A stretch of 64,000 nt of DNA from Lewinella cohaerens DSM 23179 (GTDB taxonomy: Bacteria > Bacteroidota > Bacteroidia > Chitinophagales > Saprospiraceae): NCBI RefSeq assembly GCF_000379805.1, contig NZ_KB903609.1, positions 110,573 through 174,572 on the forward strand. The letters run 5' to 3'. Of the stretch, positions 25,086-34,653 are shown in pieces; position 1 is the first letter of the stretch, and each line of letters starts with the position of its first letter. The notes beneath the pieces were generated by a model. It was given only the letters and a program-made list of their open reading frames with translations. It did no database searches and was not told the DNA's origin. A program made the translations under genes and the position numbers.

Positions 25086-28000
25086 TTACTCTACGTCCAC
25101 ACCATAGTATAGGCACAGATAATGTAAAATTTCTTTCTTGTATTTCTTCTCAGAAAATTCCTGTAAATGCTGATCAATTGCGTCACCTACCCTTTTCTTA
25201 AAATCTTCACTGCTTGTATATCCCTTAATGTATGGCTCCAACAGTTTTATTAATACATAATTACTTTCGATGTTCTGAGCTATCATTTTTTCCTCCAAAG
25301 GAGTATCACCGGCAGTAGGAATTTTTGGTAAAACCCGGCTTACATAAGTCACCCTATGCATTATCCGCCAGCACTTGAGTTCCTGACCATTCACCCCGTT
25401 TATCACTGAACGTAAAGCTTTTGCATTCGGATGATTACTTTCCGCTAGCCACGTTCGATCTATAACTTTCTCAAAAAGAGTTCGATAATTATCAGCATCT
25501 GGCTCTAAGTAGAAACTCATGAAGCGATAGGCATCCACTGTGCCGGGGGTAAGTAAATTTTCTTTTAACACAGTCCCGATGAATTGATATCTGGGGGAGG
25601 TGGGCAAGCTGATACTAATATTTAAACTAAAAGAATTGTTGGACTCTTTCGTTTTGCTTTTTGTCAAGGTAAGAGTTGAATCGGAGCCAAAAGTAAATTC
25701 TTCTTCAATCTCGAGAGGTGCTTCAACTTCAGCAAAAGCCCCTAGGCCTCCCCCCATGTTAATAGACATCTCATTGCTAATCACTTCCTGCTGTGTTTCC
25801 AGTGTTTCAGTGGATTCGGCGTAGAAGCCACCCTCTACAGTCCATACATACGTATTTGCTATATTGCGTTTACTGAGGTTCTTAGCTATTTTATTCCTAA
25901 GATCTGTATTATTATAAGATGTTCTATTCATAATCTGCCCCAAAATTTGGTTTTTCACCCCGGCAATCAGCGGACCAACTACGGGCACGGCATTCATTAT
26001 TTGTAATATACCCGTAGCAATTGAAATAGCTTTGAACCCATCATCTGAATCTTCTACATCAAAACTGTTATAATATTGTTCTAGTTGAAGTTGCTCCCGT
26101 TCAATGCGTTTCTTGAGTTTATAGGCCTCGGTTGGTTTAAAGTAACTATACTGACCATACGTATCTGCATTGGGGTAGTGATCCTTTTCCGGTTGTCCTT
26201 TGAACTTTCCATCCAATACACCTTGTTTCACGTAAAATGGGTTAATCGGAAATGGAATAATATTGGTGTCTTCTGGAATGTCGGGATTGGGTTGGTAAAT
26301 AATTTTGACAACAGCATTGTTATGAGCTAGTTTCAAAACGTAAACGTCGGCTGTTTTAGATTTCACTAGTGCATATCCTGTATTCCCAAGTCCATAATAA
26401 AGATTGTCATCACCCTCTATTCTTTTCCCTGAATAGCCCGCCAAGGAAGCGCTCATACTTCGGTTGGTGTTTTTGCTGACCCCTTTCTCAAAACTGGCTG
26501 ATCGATTTCCTGTATTTTCCCAGTTGGAGGTACCTTTGACACCAGCTTTCCCCTTGATCGTTATTCCTATTCCCAATGGTGCAATAATAGTATCTATTCC
26601 CCCGCCTATTTTAGTTTCCCCTTCGGCAGCTGCCCGATAACCATTTTCTTTAGAGACTGAATAATTGTAAGCTATTTCATCCGCCTCTTCAAATTCAGTA
26701 GAATTTTCCAATAAATAGGCATAAATATCGAGATCCTTGTCTGCCGCATAAGATAGGTTTTCCCCAGGTATAGGTGGAGGGCCTTCCATATATCCAACTA
26801 TTTGGGGAGCATACTGAGCCTGGCCATACCATTCGCTGATCAGATTCCCCACTTTAAAACCGGTCACCAAGTGCCATTCTTTATCCTTAATAAAGGAATA
26901 ACACTTCTTTAATATGCCATTGATTAAGCCTTCGTTTGAATGTTGTACGTCACCATATTCTACGATAGCAGGCCTACTATCTATATAATCGTTAAATTGG
27001 TTATCTTTAAAGTTATTAGAAGATAGAACTACAGGTATTTCCTCAGAGACGGGAGCTGTAGAATTAACCACTTTTATTCTGGTTGCTCCAGAAGGCCCTG
27101 AAGCTGATTCCGGTTCTTTTATTGCCAAATGATTCCCATTGTACCCAGCATCTAAAAATAATTTTTCGGTTCCTTCATCTCCATCGAACGTATAATTTGC
27201 CAATATGTCCTTCTTCTCGCCCTTGAGCCGAGAAAATACATTATCGCATATTTCCTCTTCCGTTCTGCAGATTCCCCATATTCTGACCTCCTCCATCTCT
27301 CCCTGGTAAAGTTCATAGTATTTCCCTTGATTATAATACCCACCAAGGCTGAATTGCATATTGGTCTTTTGGGAATCGTCTACTGTGGAGAGTTTAACCT
27401 GCTGGATTTCACCATCAAAGTAAAATCTGATTGGTTTTTTTTCTGTATTGGGGCTATGGCTCCAGATTACTTTGCCTTCAATAATTGCATCGTTATCGCC
27501 TCGAAGTTCGGAGAGGTATTTTCCTTCCCCCTCCTCCATCAACCATGCGGCGGCCAGCCCTTTAGTATCTTGAGGCATTTGATACCGAGAAGCTTCTGAT
27601 TCCGTCAGTGCTCTATTCCAAAGGCGTACTTCATCAACAATTCCACTAAACCCACTGCTACCAATAAATAATTCCTTGAACTGATTTGCAGGAGGTAGAA
27701 TTTCAATTGCTTCTTCAGAAACATATGCATTATCCTCTATAATTAAGGATATAAAATAATTATCGCCCTCTTGGTACGCTTCCCCATTATTGGCAACACC
27801 ACTTATCTCTGACGTATCAAAACTATCCAATTTCTCATAGAGTTTCTCAATACTTTCATCCATATTCTTTAGTAACTCATCAGTATCTTTTTCTGCGTAT
27901 TTTTCTCGATTGCGCCCATTATTTTTGCTGTCGTCATTTTCAGGAATCGGCATCGTCTTACCAAAACTTTCTTTGTTTGGCTTCTTTTTACTTTTTATCA

Positions 28001-31000
28001 AAGTAATTTTTTGAAAATCACCGATTTTCCCTTTTACCGTATTATTGACTAAATTATCGCTATTTCCTAAAGTGTAAATAACCTCGAACTCATCTGAACC
28101 CACTTTTTTAATCTTAACGGTATACTCTCCCTGCTTTTCAAGAATCGTGGCTTCCGAAGCCGACATTTGCTTCACCTCTAACAATAGTTCAATTGAAAAT
28201 TCTCCATCAGAGCTAAGCGACTTGTTCCGGCCACAATTTATCCTCCCTCCATTTAGTTTTACGCCCCAGAATTTGTTATATGTCACTGCGAGGTGTCGCC
28301 ACTCGTAGAAAGGGTGCTGCCCAATAGCTTCTACCCGATGGTTGTCAATATTAGCAAAGCAAGTGTACATGCCATCTTTTTCCTGAATATTTAGGTCATA
28401 ATATTCTACAGGCAGTTGCTCTGCATCATTTTCGGGCGAATGATAATGAATGATAGAGGCAATTTCACCATTTGCCAGTGGGGTTGGCTTGATCCATGCC
28501 TCCAAGCTCAGACCTTTTTTTGATGGACGCAAGCTCTCCAGGTTTTCTTTATTCTCGCGGTCGATCTGTAAAATCCCTTTCTTTTGTTGATGGCTAAAAA
28601 GAATTGCTTTTCCTGGAGAAGGAAGAACCCACTGCTCTCCTAATTCTATTCTTTCCTTGACTATGAAAAATGAAGTCTGACTTGGATATCCTGCGGGGAG
28701 AAAGTATTCTCGTGTTCCACTTACTTCTACTAAACACTCACCAGGGGAGCTATTAAAGGTATCTATACGACCATCAAGTATCGCGTCAACACTCGTTGAC
28801 CCACTATCCGCTTTTTTGAGCCAGGCATTATATGCCTTTCCTAAATCAGTTTCAATAGAAAATATATCATCCGTAACAGGTATATCATTTATTGTCTCTA
28901 AGTAAATACTAAAAATTTCGATGCATTGACTTTCAACATTAATCTCAAATGCTAGTTCGTGTTCGCGACCAAAACTAAATCTAGCTTCCCCTATTTGAAA
29001 GTCACAAATTCCTCTGTAAAATGCCTTTTTAAAATCATCGTTATTACTAATCCTTTCATAATCAACTTCACCATTATCTTTTAAGTCATGCCTACTTAAC
29101 AGGCTGCAATCATTAGCTAATAAAATACTGACACTCCAATATAAAGAATATTCAGAAGAGATTTTAATATCTTTTATATTGCCTAATAGAAAACTCCTTT
29201 TTCCATTCAACACATCAGCTATAAAACTTCCACTATTGAATACTGGATAAAAATTTTGTTTAGCTTCCCAATAATCATGACTTTTTACGATTTTATCAGC
29301 TTTATCATGAGTATCCAGAAACAATACCAAACCACCATCATAATCCGATGTTGGCCTTTCACTTTTAGCCGCACGAGCCAAATAAATGTTATAAGGTCCT
29401 TTTTCTAATCCTTTAGGATTTTTTATATCTGAAAGCCCAAGTTTATTATACAGTAATTTCGCTGATTTTGTCCTGATAACTCCATCAGGATTTTCAAAAT
29501 ACAATACTGCAAAATTCCCACCTGTTTGATTAAAGAGCATTTGTTTTGTACTTGCCCCCTTAAAGTAGATACCAAGCCTACCTTGTGCGTCACAAAAAAG
29601 ATAGGGACGTACTTTCGCCTCAATAATTTCTCTGGTTTCTTCCCCTTGATCGTTATAACGATAGATATAATCTTCAATACGGAGGTTAGAGATGGCCCAT
29701 GGTAAGCCATCTTCTATTTCCACCGGGCTCATTTTCACAATCTCTTCCGATACTATTCCCTTTTGGTCGAAAATATGTAGGCCGTCATTCTCTATAACTT
29801 TACCAAGATCGTCATATTTAGGAATCAAAAGATCGTTTATCCTTCCGGAATCTTCAAGAGGGATTCTGATAGACCATAACCAATTATCATTAAACACATA
29901 AGCCAGCATCACACTCCGTTCGTGCCCATATAGTTTTTTGCCATGGTTGAATAAAATAGCGGAAAGTGCATCAATCGATTTAATAGCCGCCTGCTTAGAT
30001 ACCGGAATAATCATTTCAGGTAAACCCGAATTGCTATTAATGACCCTGTTATGATAAAAGAATTCAGCTAAATCAGACTTGGTCTTTTTATATTCCTCTT
30101 CGTTTTTGTCCCTCTTTTTATTGCTAATTATTTTATTTTTTATGTCAGTTACACACTCGTCGACAGTTTGGTTTTTGAAATCTGCAATCTCGTTTTTAGA
30201 AAGGGAATATTTTTCTTTGTATTTCTCTACCTGCATTTTAGCAGCATCAATTTTTTCTTGTTGAGACTCCACGACTGCCCAGTGAAATTTAAATCTTTTG
30301 ACTGCATTTACCTTTTCCGCTTCGTTGAGTTGGGCAAATGCAGTGTCGTTCTGGATTCCTTCTAACAAAAAGTGCAGGTTATCATTTTCTACTTTCACTA
30401 TGGCTTCGACATTCTCCGGACTTAGCTGGTGCTCTTTTATAAAGTTGTCGACAACCAACTGACTTTGGCCAAGATCGAACCACCCGTTCGCTTTTTGGGG
30501 ATTGGCTTGTTGTTCAGGTTCGGCAATGAGTAAATTTTTCTTGAGTACCTCTACATCGTTATTTAAAATGAGCTCTTCATTCTTTGTGAAAATATTTTCT
30601 TTGCTGTTCAATGTTCCGACAAAGGCGTTATAACGTTCTTCATCCTTTTCTGACCTTATTCTTTCAATGTCTTCCTTTGATAAGTCATATTTTTCGGTAA
30701 AATCATCTACAAACTTCTGCGATTCACCAAAATCAAACCAGCCATCTTCGCTTACCTTGAAGTTCCACGCCTTGAGTATTTCCTGTGTCCCCCCCTCTGT
30801 ATCATTACTAAAGATTTGCCAACGCTTCTCATCTTTCTTCTTTACGGGGATTTGGAATACCGAAAAAGCTCCGTTATTCATGTTTTTCACGAAGGCCAGT
30901 TCAAGAGTTGGCTCAATAAAATGGTTTTTATCCCTGTCAACTGGTGACAACGCATCTCTTCGATCCGCCGGCCGAATTTTATTTCCGCTGTGCTTGTAGC

Positions 31001-32207
31001 GAATTTCCCTTGCATTGACCAATTTAGTTCCACTAAGCACAAATCTATCCGCTAATAGTGTCTTATCTGCTATTTTCTGCAAGCTCGCAGGCGCTTCACT
31101 TTTATCCGCCTGGCGAAATAGATAAACGTACTTTCCATCGGAAAGCACCTGAAAAGGGGTAAGTCCTGTAAAACAAGCCGTTGTTGAGTAAAAAGCATCT
31201 CCTTTTACTCCATTTTCAACCGCTTCAGCAGTCAGTTCTTCCTTTTTATCGTTTACCAATGCCAGCTTATGGTTATCAACGATGGCAAAACCGGCCTGAC
31301 CGATCTCACGGGGAAATCCCAATTCTTGTTTAACTGTCCAGGCTTCCCTATCAATTAAATCTTGCGCAGGATCAAGGTTCAGTACAGAATAAATAAAGCG
31401 CCTGTCCTCATTTAGGGCAAAGCCGACGACTGTCCCTTGGTGTTCAACCATGGCCGTGTATACGAAATCCCCCTTAAATACTTTAGTATTTTTTGCCTGT
31501 ATTAAGGTTTGCTTGGCTTTTCCGTACTCAAATGGTAATTGCTTAATGCTCTCCTCGGATAATGCATAGTCGTAAATGCGCAGGTCTGCCATGCCGCCTT
31601 GGAAATTTGTCCAATGTGGTTCAGTCCCTTCGTACACATCACCTTCAATCAATGTATTACCAATAGATATCTGGATGTCTTTATAGTCACCATTTCTAGT
31701 AGAATTAATATTTTTCTTAAACGAATTTTCACCATTAATATAGAATGAAAATTCAGTTTCTGATTCTCCTTTTTTTGCTATCCGGAGCAAAAAATATTGC
31801 CAACACATTGTTTTAATGACCGTTTTTTCACGCAATTCTTCTGGGGCATCAAAAACAGTAAAATTTAACTCATTATCAGATACACTTATATGAGTACTTC
31901 TACCATGATTTGACGTAGTAGTCGTTGTAATTTCTTCAAACTGATGTATTTCGATTAAGGGCGCTTTTTCGGAAGGATTTTTGATAAATGCCCAGAAACC
32001 AATTGAAAGTTCTCTGCCCATAATAGGCTTATTAGGGTCATTTGCAGACATCCTTAAGCAGGATTCTTGTTTAAACCATACATGATGATTGTCTACAGAG
32101 TCAAGATTTTTTGGACGGAGAGCAAATCCAAAATCATTTTTTTTGACAATAAGTTGATTCTCTGGGCTAAGCTGTGTGAAAGGGAGGTGTAGTTCTTTTT
32201 TTTCCAT
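25086..32207 (-). CDS. Giant LamG-domain protein of unknown function
   Basis: A 2373-residue protein, counted here from the likely ATG at 32207 (a GTG at 32282 would add 25 residues). Numbers below include those 25. LamG/concanavalin-like modules are seen at about 85-245 (FQGGMADLRIYDYAL), 1250-1565 (LSLEAWIKP, FSGIVDEVRLWNRALTESEA) and 1600-1690 (GEMEEVRIWGICRTEEE). A repeat GWFDFGESQKFVDDF / GWFDLGQSQLVVDNF occurs at 514 and 600. The tail has a GIGITIKGKAGVKG region (1905), a hydrophobic helix (IMNAVPVVGPLIAGV, 2095) and a serine/threonine-rich strand pair (2170-2230). No signal peptide and no T9SS tail were seen. Insertion sequences flank it and its codons look AT-rich. A toxin, adhesin or exported effector are possible; none is shown. 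Confidence 0.85.
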   Translation of the reverse strand: MEKKELHLPFTQLSPENQLIVKKNDFGFALRPKNLDSVDNHHVWFKQESCLRMSANDPNKPIMGRELSIGFWAFIKNPSEKAPLIEIHQFEEITTTTTSNHGRSTHISVSDNELNFTVFDAPEELREKTVIKTMCWQYFLLRIAKKGESETEFSFYINGENSFKKNINSTRNGDYKDIQISIGNTLIEGDVYEGTEPHWTNFQGGMADLRIYDYALSEESIKQLPFEYGKAKQTLIQAKNTKVFKGDFVYTAMVEHQGTVVGFALNEDRRFIYSVLNLDPAQDLIDREAWTVKQELGFPREIGQAGFAIVDNHKLALVNDKKEELTAEAVENGVKGDAFYSTTACFTGLTPFQVLSDGKYVYLFRQADKSEAPASLQKIADKTLLADRFVLSGTKLVNAREIRYKHSGNKIRPADRRDALSPVDRDKNHFIEPTLELAFVKNMNNGAFSVFQIPVKKKDEKRWQIFSNDTEGGTQEILKAWNFKVSEDGWFDFGESQKFVDDFTEKYDLSKEDIERIRSEKDEERYNAFVGTLNSKENIFTKNEELILNNDVEVLKKNLLIAEPEQQANPQKANGWFDLGQSQLVVDNFIKEHQLSPENVEAIVKVENDNLHFLLEGIQNDTAFAQLNEAEKVNAVKRFKFHWAVVESQQEKIDAAKMQVEKYKEKYSLSKNEIADFKNQTVDECVTDIKNKIISNKKRDKNEEEYKKTKSDLAEFFYHNRVINSNSGLPEMIIPVSKQAAIKSIDALSAILFNHGKKLYGHERSVMLAYVFNDNWLWSIRIPLEDSGRINDLLIPKYDDLGKVIENDGLHIFDQKGIVSEEIVKMSPVEIEDGLPWAISNLRIEDYIYRYNDQGEETREIIEAKVRPYLFCDAQGRLGIYFKGASTKQMLFNQTGGNFAVLYFENPDGVIRTKSAKLLYNKLGLSDIKNPKGLEKGPYNIYLARAAKSERPTSDYDGGLVLFLDTHDKADKIVKSHDYWEAKQNFYPVFNSGSFIADVLNGKRSFLLGNIKDIKISSEYSLYWSVSILLANDCSLLSRHDLKDNGEVDYERISNNDDFKKAFYRGICDFQIGEARFSFGREHELAFEINVESQCIEIFSIYLETINDIPVTDDIFSIETDLGKAYNAWLKKADSGSTSVDAILDGRIDTFNSSPGECLVEVSGTREYFLPAGYPSQTSFFIVKERIELGEQWVLPSPGKAILFSHQQKKGILQIDRENKENLESLRPSKKGLSLEAWIKPTPLANGEIASIIHYHSPENDAEQLPVEYYDLNIQEKDGMYTCFANIDNHRVEAIGQHPFYEWRHLAVTYNKFWGVKLNGGRINCGRNKSLSSDGEFSIELLLEVKQMSASEATILEKQGEYTVKIKKVGSDEFEVIYTLGNSDNLVNNTVKGKIGDFQKITLIKSKKKPNKESFGKTMPIPENDDSKNNGRNREKYAEKDTDELLKNMDESIEKLYEKLDSFDTSEISGVANNGEAYQEGDNYFISLIIEDNAYVSEEAIEILPPANQFKELFIGSSGFSGIVDEVRLWNRALTESEASRYQMPQDTKGLAAAWLMEEGEGKYLSELRGDNDAIIEGKVIWSHSPNTEKKPIRFYFDGEIQQVKLSTVDDSQKTNMQFSLGGYYNQGKYYELYQGEMEEVRIWGICRTEEEICDNVFSRLKGEKKDILANYTFDGDEGTEKLFLDAGYNGNHLAIKEPESASGPSGATRIKVVNSTAPVSEEIPVVLSSNNFKDNQFNDYIDSRPAIVEYGDVQHSNEGLINGILKKCYSFIKDKEWHLVTGFKVGNLISEWYGQAQYAPQIVGYMEGPPPIPGENLSYAADKDLDIYAYLLENSTEFEEADEIAYNYSVSKENGYRAAAEGETKIGGGIDTIIAPLGIGITIKGKAGVKGTSNWENTGNRSASFEKGVSKNTNRSMSASLAGYSGKRIEGDDNLYYGLGNTGYALVKSKTADVYVLKLAHNNAVVKIIYQPNPDIPEDTNIIPFPINPFYVKQGVLDGKFKGQPEKDHYPNADTYGQYSYFKPTEAYKLKKRIEREQLQLEQYYNSFDVEDSDDGFKAISIATGILQIMNAVPVVGPLIAGVKNQILGQIMNRTSYNNTDLRNKIAKNLSKRNIANTYVWTVEGGFYAESTETLETQQEVISNEMSINMGGGLGAFAEVEAPLEIEEEFTFGSDSTLTLTKSKTKESNNSFSLNISISLPTSPRYQFIGTVLKENLLTPGTVDAYRFMSFYLEPDADNYRTLFEKVIDRTWLAESNHPNAKALRSVINGVNGQELKCWRIMHRVTYVSRVLPKIPTAGDTPLEEKMIAQNIESNYVLIKLLEPYIKGYTSSEDFKKRVGDAIDQHLQEFSEKKYKKEILHYLCLYYGVDVE

Positions 32208-32340
32208 ACTGAATGTTCGATTGAAGAGTCGTAGAGATGATGATTGTTTGAGGTAAGTTTTCTTAAGGTTCGAAGAGCACACTCTTAATGGTGGATCTAA
32301 TGCAAAATTTTACTTGCTAAGGCTCTAGTGGAGAAAGTGC

Positions 32341-32348
32341 CAAATATA
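32341..32348 (-). promoter_or_regulatory. Possible -7 box of the giant gene
   Basis: CAAATATA on the plus strand is TATATTTG on the minus strand, matching TAnnTTTG, 134 bases before the ATG at 32207. The -33 element is weak (CAA at 32375). Confidence 0.3.
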
Positions 32349-32564
32349 AAAGCTTGTTAGGGAATTTTATAACGCACAATAGACTATTATCCAAATAATC
32401 ATTGAGATATCAACTAATAACACAAGAATTATAGCGATTTGTGTCGTTTTTTTTCATAATCAATGACTACACAGCAAAAAAAATAGCCAAACAAAGCTTC
32501 TTTCTACAACCCAACGCTTGGACTCTAAGATAAAACCTTTGGTACCATCTGGGCGATGAGGAAT

Positions 32565-33173
32565 TTAAAATTCCATACCACAATCCTCTACGGCATCAAC
32601 AAACGTACCACAATAGGTTTTATCCCCCATGATCGTTTCCAAGCGATCACCGAAGTCAAAACATCGGTTCAATAAGTTGCATCCTTGAGGACTGTCGTGC
32701 AGATTAACCGAATGAATATGACAATCATATATTCGACCTAGGACATCAACTAAAATATGACGCTTTCTACCATTCACTTTTTTATTGCCATCGAGCCATC
32801 TTCCTATATGGCAAGCTGGCATTAGTTTGATACTTTGAAAGTCTACTAAACCTAGACTAGGCAAGGTTTATCTGCCTTTTTGTAAACGTTCGAGTCGATT
32901 CAATGCCAAATTGATCTCGTAGATCGCACCCTCTTTATCTCATTTTTTGAAATAGTAGTAAACCGCTTGCCAATCAGGAAAATTGGTTTGCTCTAAACAT
33001 CTCCATTGCATGCCACTTCTGGTTACAAAAAGTATAGCATTAAAGACATCTGTCAAATCTATTTTCCGCTTTCTTTGCCAGTTGATAAATTGTTTGATAA
33101 CTTCCCACTGGTCATCAGTGAGCCGCTCATACTTGAGCTACATATCTTGAAGTTTTGGTCGACCTAAAGACAC
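32565..33173 (-). pseudogene. IS5-family transposase relic
   Basis: One minus-strand frame reads YERLTDDQWEVIKQFI, RSGMQWRCLEQTNFPDW, then LVDFQSIKLMP, GRKRHILVDVLGRIYDCHI and MGDKTYCG: an IS5-type DDE transposase. Three in-frame stops interrupt it (33138-33140, after YYYFKK, and before TLPSLG), and the C-terminal third with the catalytic glutamate region is missing. It is a dead copy marking the right edge of the island. Confidence 0.8.
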
Positions 33174-33312
33174 GTTGATGATCGTTTCCTTAGACCAAAT
33201 AAAATTTCCCAAAAAACTCTAAATTGGTCTACAATGGAGACATCCTCTTAAGGAAAAAAAGAGATTGTAAATAATATATACGTTACTAAGGTTCCCCCTA
33301 GAAACATGCTAA
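33174..33312. other. Short gap right of the IS5 relic
   Basis: GACCAAA near 33200 and ATTGGTC near 33227 form a partial dyad that may be a remnant of an insertion-sequence end. Nothing else recognised. Confidence 0.3.
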
Positions 33313-33777
33313 ATGGAATTTCAAAACAACCAAAAAAAATCACTACGAATTGCTATTGGTCTTTTCATTCTGATCATGATAATCACTACACTCCTGATAG
33401 GCCCTGTAACAAAAGTACTCTGCTATATCGTATTTCCACTCGTGATGGCAGCTGCTATGTTTCGAATGCACAGTGGTAAAAGGGTTAGAGCGTTTTCCTT
33501 AAACGAGGATCACATTATTGCTCTTTTATACGAAAAGCCATTTACACTCAAGGAAAGGACATTCCCTCTAGGTGCTCTAAAATGGTTTTGGTCGGAAGAG
33601 TTAGTCGGAGAATTTCAAATCGCTAAAAAACTAGTGGGGAAATCAATCGATCACAGTACAGTAATTATGTTCTCGGAAGAACAAAATCTCTGGAATAGAG
33701 ATCAAATGAAAAAAATTGCAATAGCACTCCAAGAAAAAGGAGCCACTGTTAAAGGTTTCCATCCTTTTAAGCCATAA
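33313..33777 (+). CDS. Small membrane-anchored protein, unknown
   Basis: A 154-residue protein with two close N-terminal helices (IAIGLFILIMIITTLLIGPV and LCYIVFPLVMAAAMF) and a soluble C-terminal part of about 100 residues with PH-like alternating strands (FSLNEDHIIALLYEKPF, GALKWFWSEEL). No family recognised. It lies just right of the IS5 relic and converges on the methyltransferase gene, eight bases apart. Confidence 0.65.
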   Translation: MEFQNNQKKSLRIAIGLFILIMIITTLLIGPVTKVLCYIVFPLVMAAAMFRMHSGKRVRAFSLNEDHIIALLYEKPFTLKERTFPLGALKWFWSEELVGEFQIAKKLVGKSIDHSTVIMFSEEQNLWNRDQMKKIAIALQEKGATVKGFHPFKP

Positions 33778-33784
33778 AAAGCCC

Positions 33785-34576
33785 TTAACTCCCCTTCCTC
33801 ACCACATAATACCCACAAGTCGTCAGAAAATTTCGCATGAAAGGAATTGCACTGATAACACCCCACTGCTTACGCATTTTCAAGCCAAATTTCACTTCGT
33901 AATTGGGATTAATGAGCCAGAGCTGCTCGCGGTCAATGTGATAACCATTGGTGTTGATGATTTTACGTAAGCGTTCGATGCTGATGCCCGTAGACTTGAT
34001 ATAAAGGAGTTCATCAATAACAGCCTGTCTTTCACCAAAAGCCTTCAACACCATGCGGTATAATGGAACGGGTAACAAATGAAAATAAGGCAATTTCGAA
34101 AGCACCTTACTACTGCATACCTGCTGATGACCACCAAAGGGCATATACCATGGCGGAAAGCCAAGAAACAATCGTCCATCAGGCTTTAGATAAGCTTTGA
34201 TGTAAGCCATAAAACGATCTTGATCGACGATGTGCTCAATCACATCACGTAAGAAGATAAAATCGAAAGTACCCAGTGTCTCAGGCTCTAAATCGTAGAC
34301 GTCTCCTGCGATCAATTCGAGTTTAGCTTGATTGGGATGCCCTGCATAAAACGCTTCAGCCCGCTCAATTTGCTGGGCATTTAGATCTACCCCCACACAG
34401 TTGCAGCCTAGATCCAAAAAAGGTTTGAGGTTGCCACCTTCGCCACAGCCTACCTCCAGAATGCGATGTTCCTGGCCAATAGGAAGAAAAGGACGAACGA
34501 AAGGAATCACGTACTTTTCCGTCGTGTAAGCTTGTTCTTCAAAATACCGTTGCCGATCTGAATGACGTTCCTGCAT
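33785..34576 (-). CDS. Class I SAM-dependent methyltransferase
   Basis: A 263-residue methyltransferase. The SAM-binding motif ILEVGCGEGGNLKPF is near residue 38, followed by VGVDLNAQQIERA, the acidic IAGDVYDL, and FDFIFLRDVIEHI. The substrate is not evident; the C-terminal half (GFPPWYMPFGGHQQV) is typical of methyltransferases acting on small molecules, lipids or glycans. It is divergent from the kinase-like gene at 34654. Confidence 0.85.
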   Translation of the reverse strand: MQERHSDRQRYFEEQAYTTEKYVIPFVRPFLPIGQEHRILEVGCGEGGNLKPFLDLGCNCVGVDLNAQQIERAEAFYAGHPNQAKLELIAGDVYDLEPETLGTFDFIFLRDVIEHIVDQDRFMAYIKAYLKPDGRLFLGFPPWYMPFGGHQQVCSSKVLSKLPYFHLLPVPLYRMVLKAFGERQAVIDELLYIKSTGISIERLRKIINTNGYHIDREQLWLINPNYEVKFGLKMRKQWGVISAIPFMRNFLTTCGYYVVRKGS

Positions 34577-34626
34577 AAATCTTGTTCGTTGTGTCGCGAA
34601 ATTAGGAAATCCCCTCGGTATTAAGT

Positions 34627-34634
34627 TATTTTTG
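34627..34634 (+). promoter_or_regulatory. Probable -7 box of the kinase-like gene
   Basis: TATTTTTG matches TAnnTTTG, 19 bases before the ATG at 34654. No good -33 element was seen. Confidence 0.35.
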
Positions 34635-34653
34635 ACAAAAAGCTACTACAAGT

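Noticed and set aside
32283-32564. Possible short gene between the giant gene and the IS5 relic
   Set aside because: No frame of note on either strand; only a weak promoter-like box.
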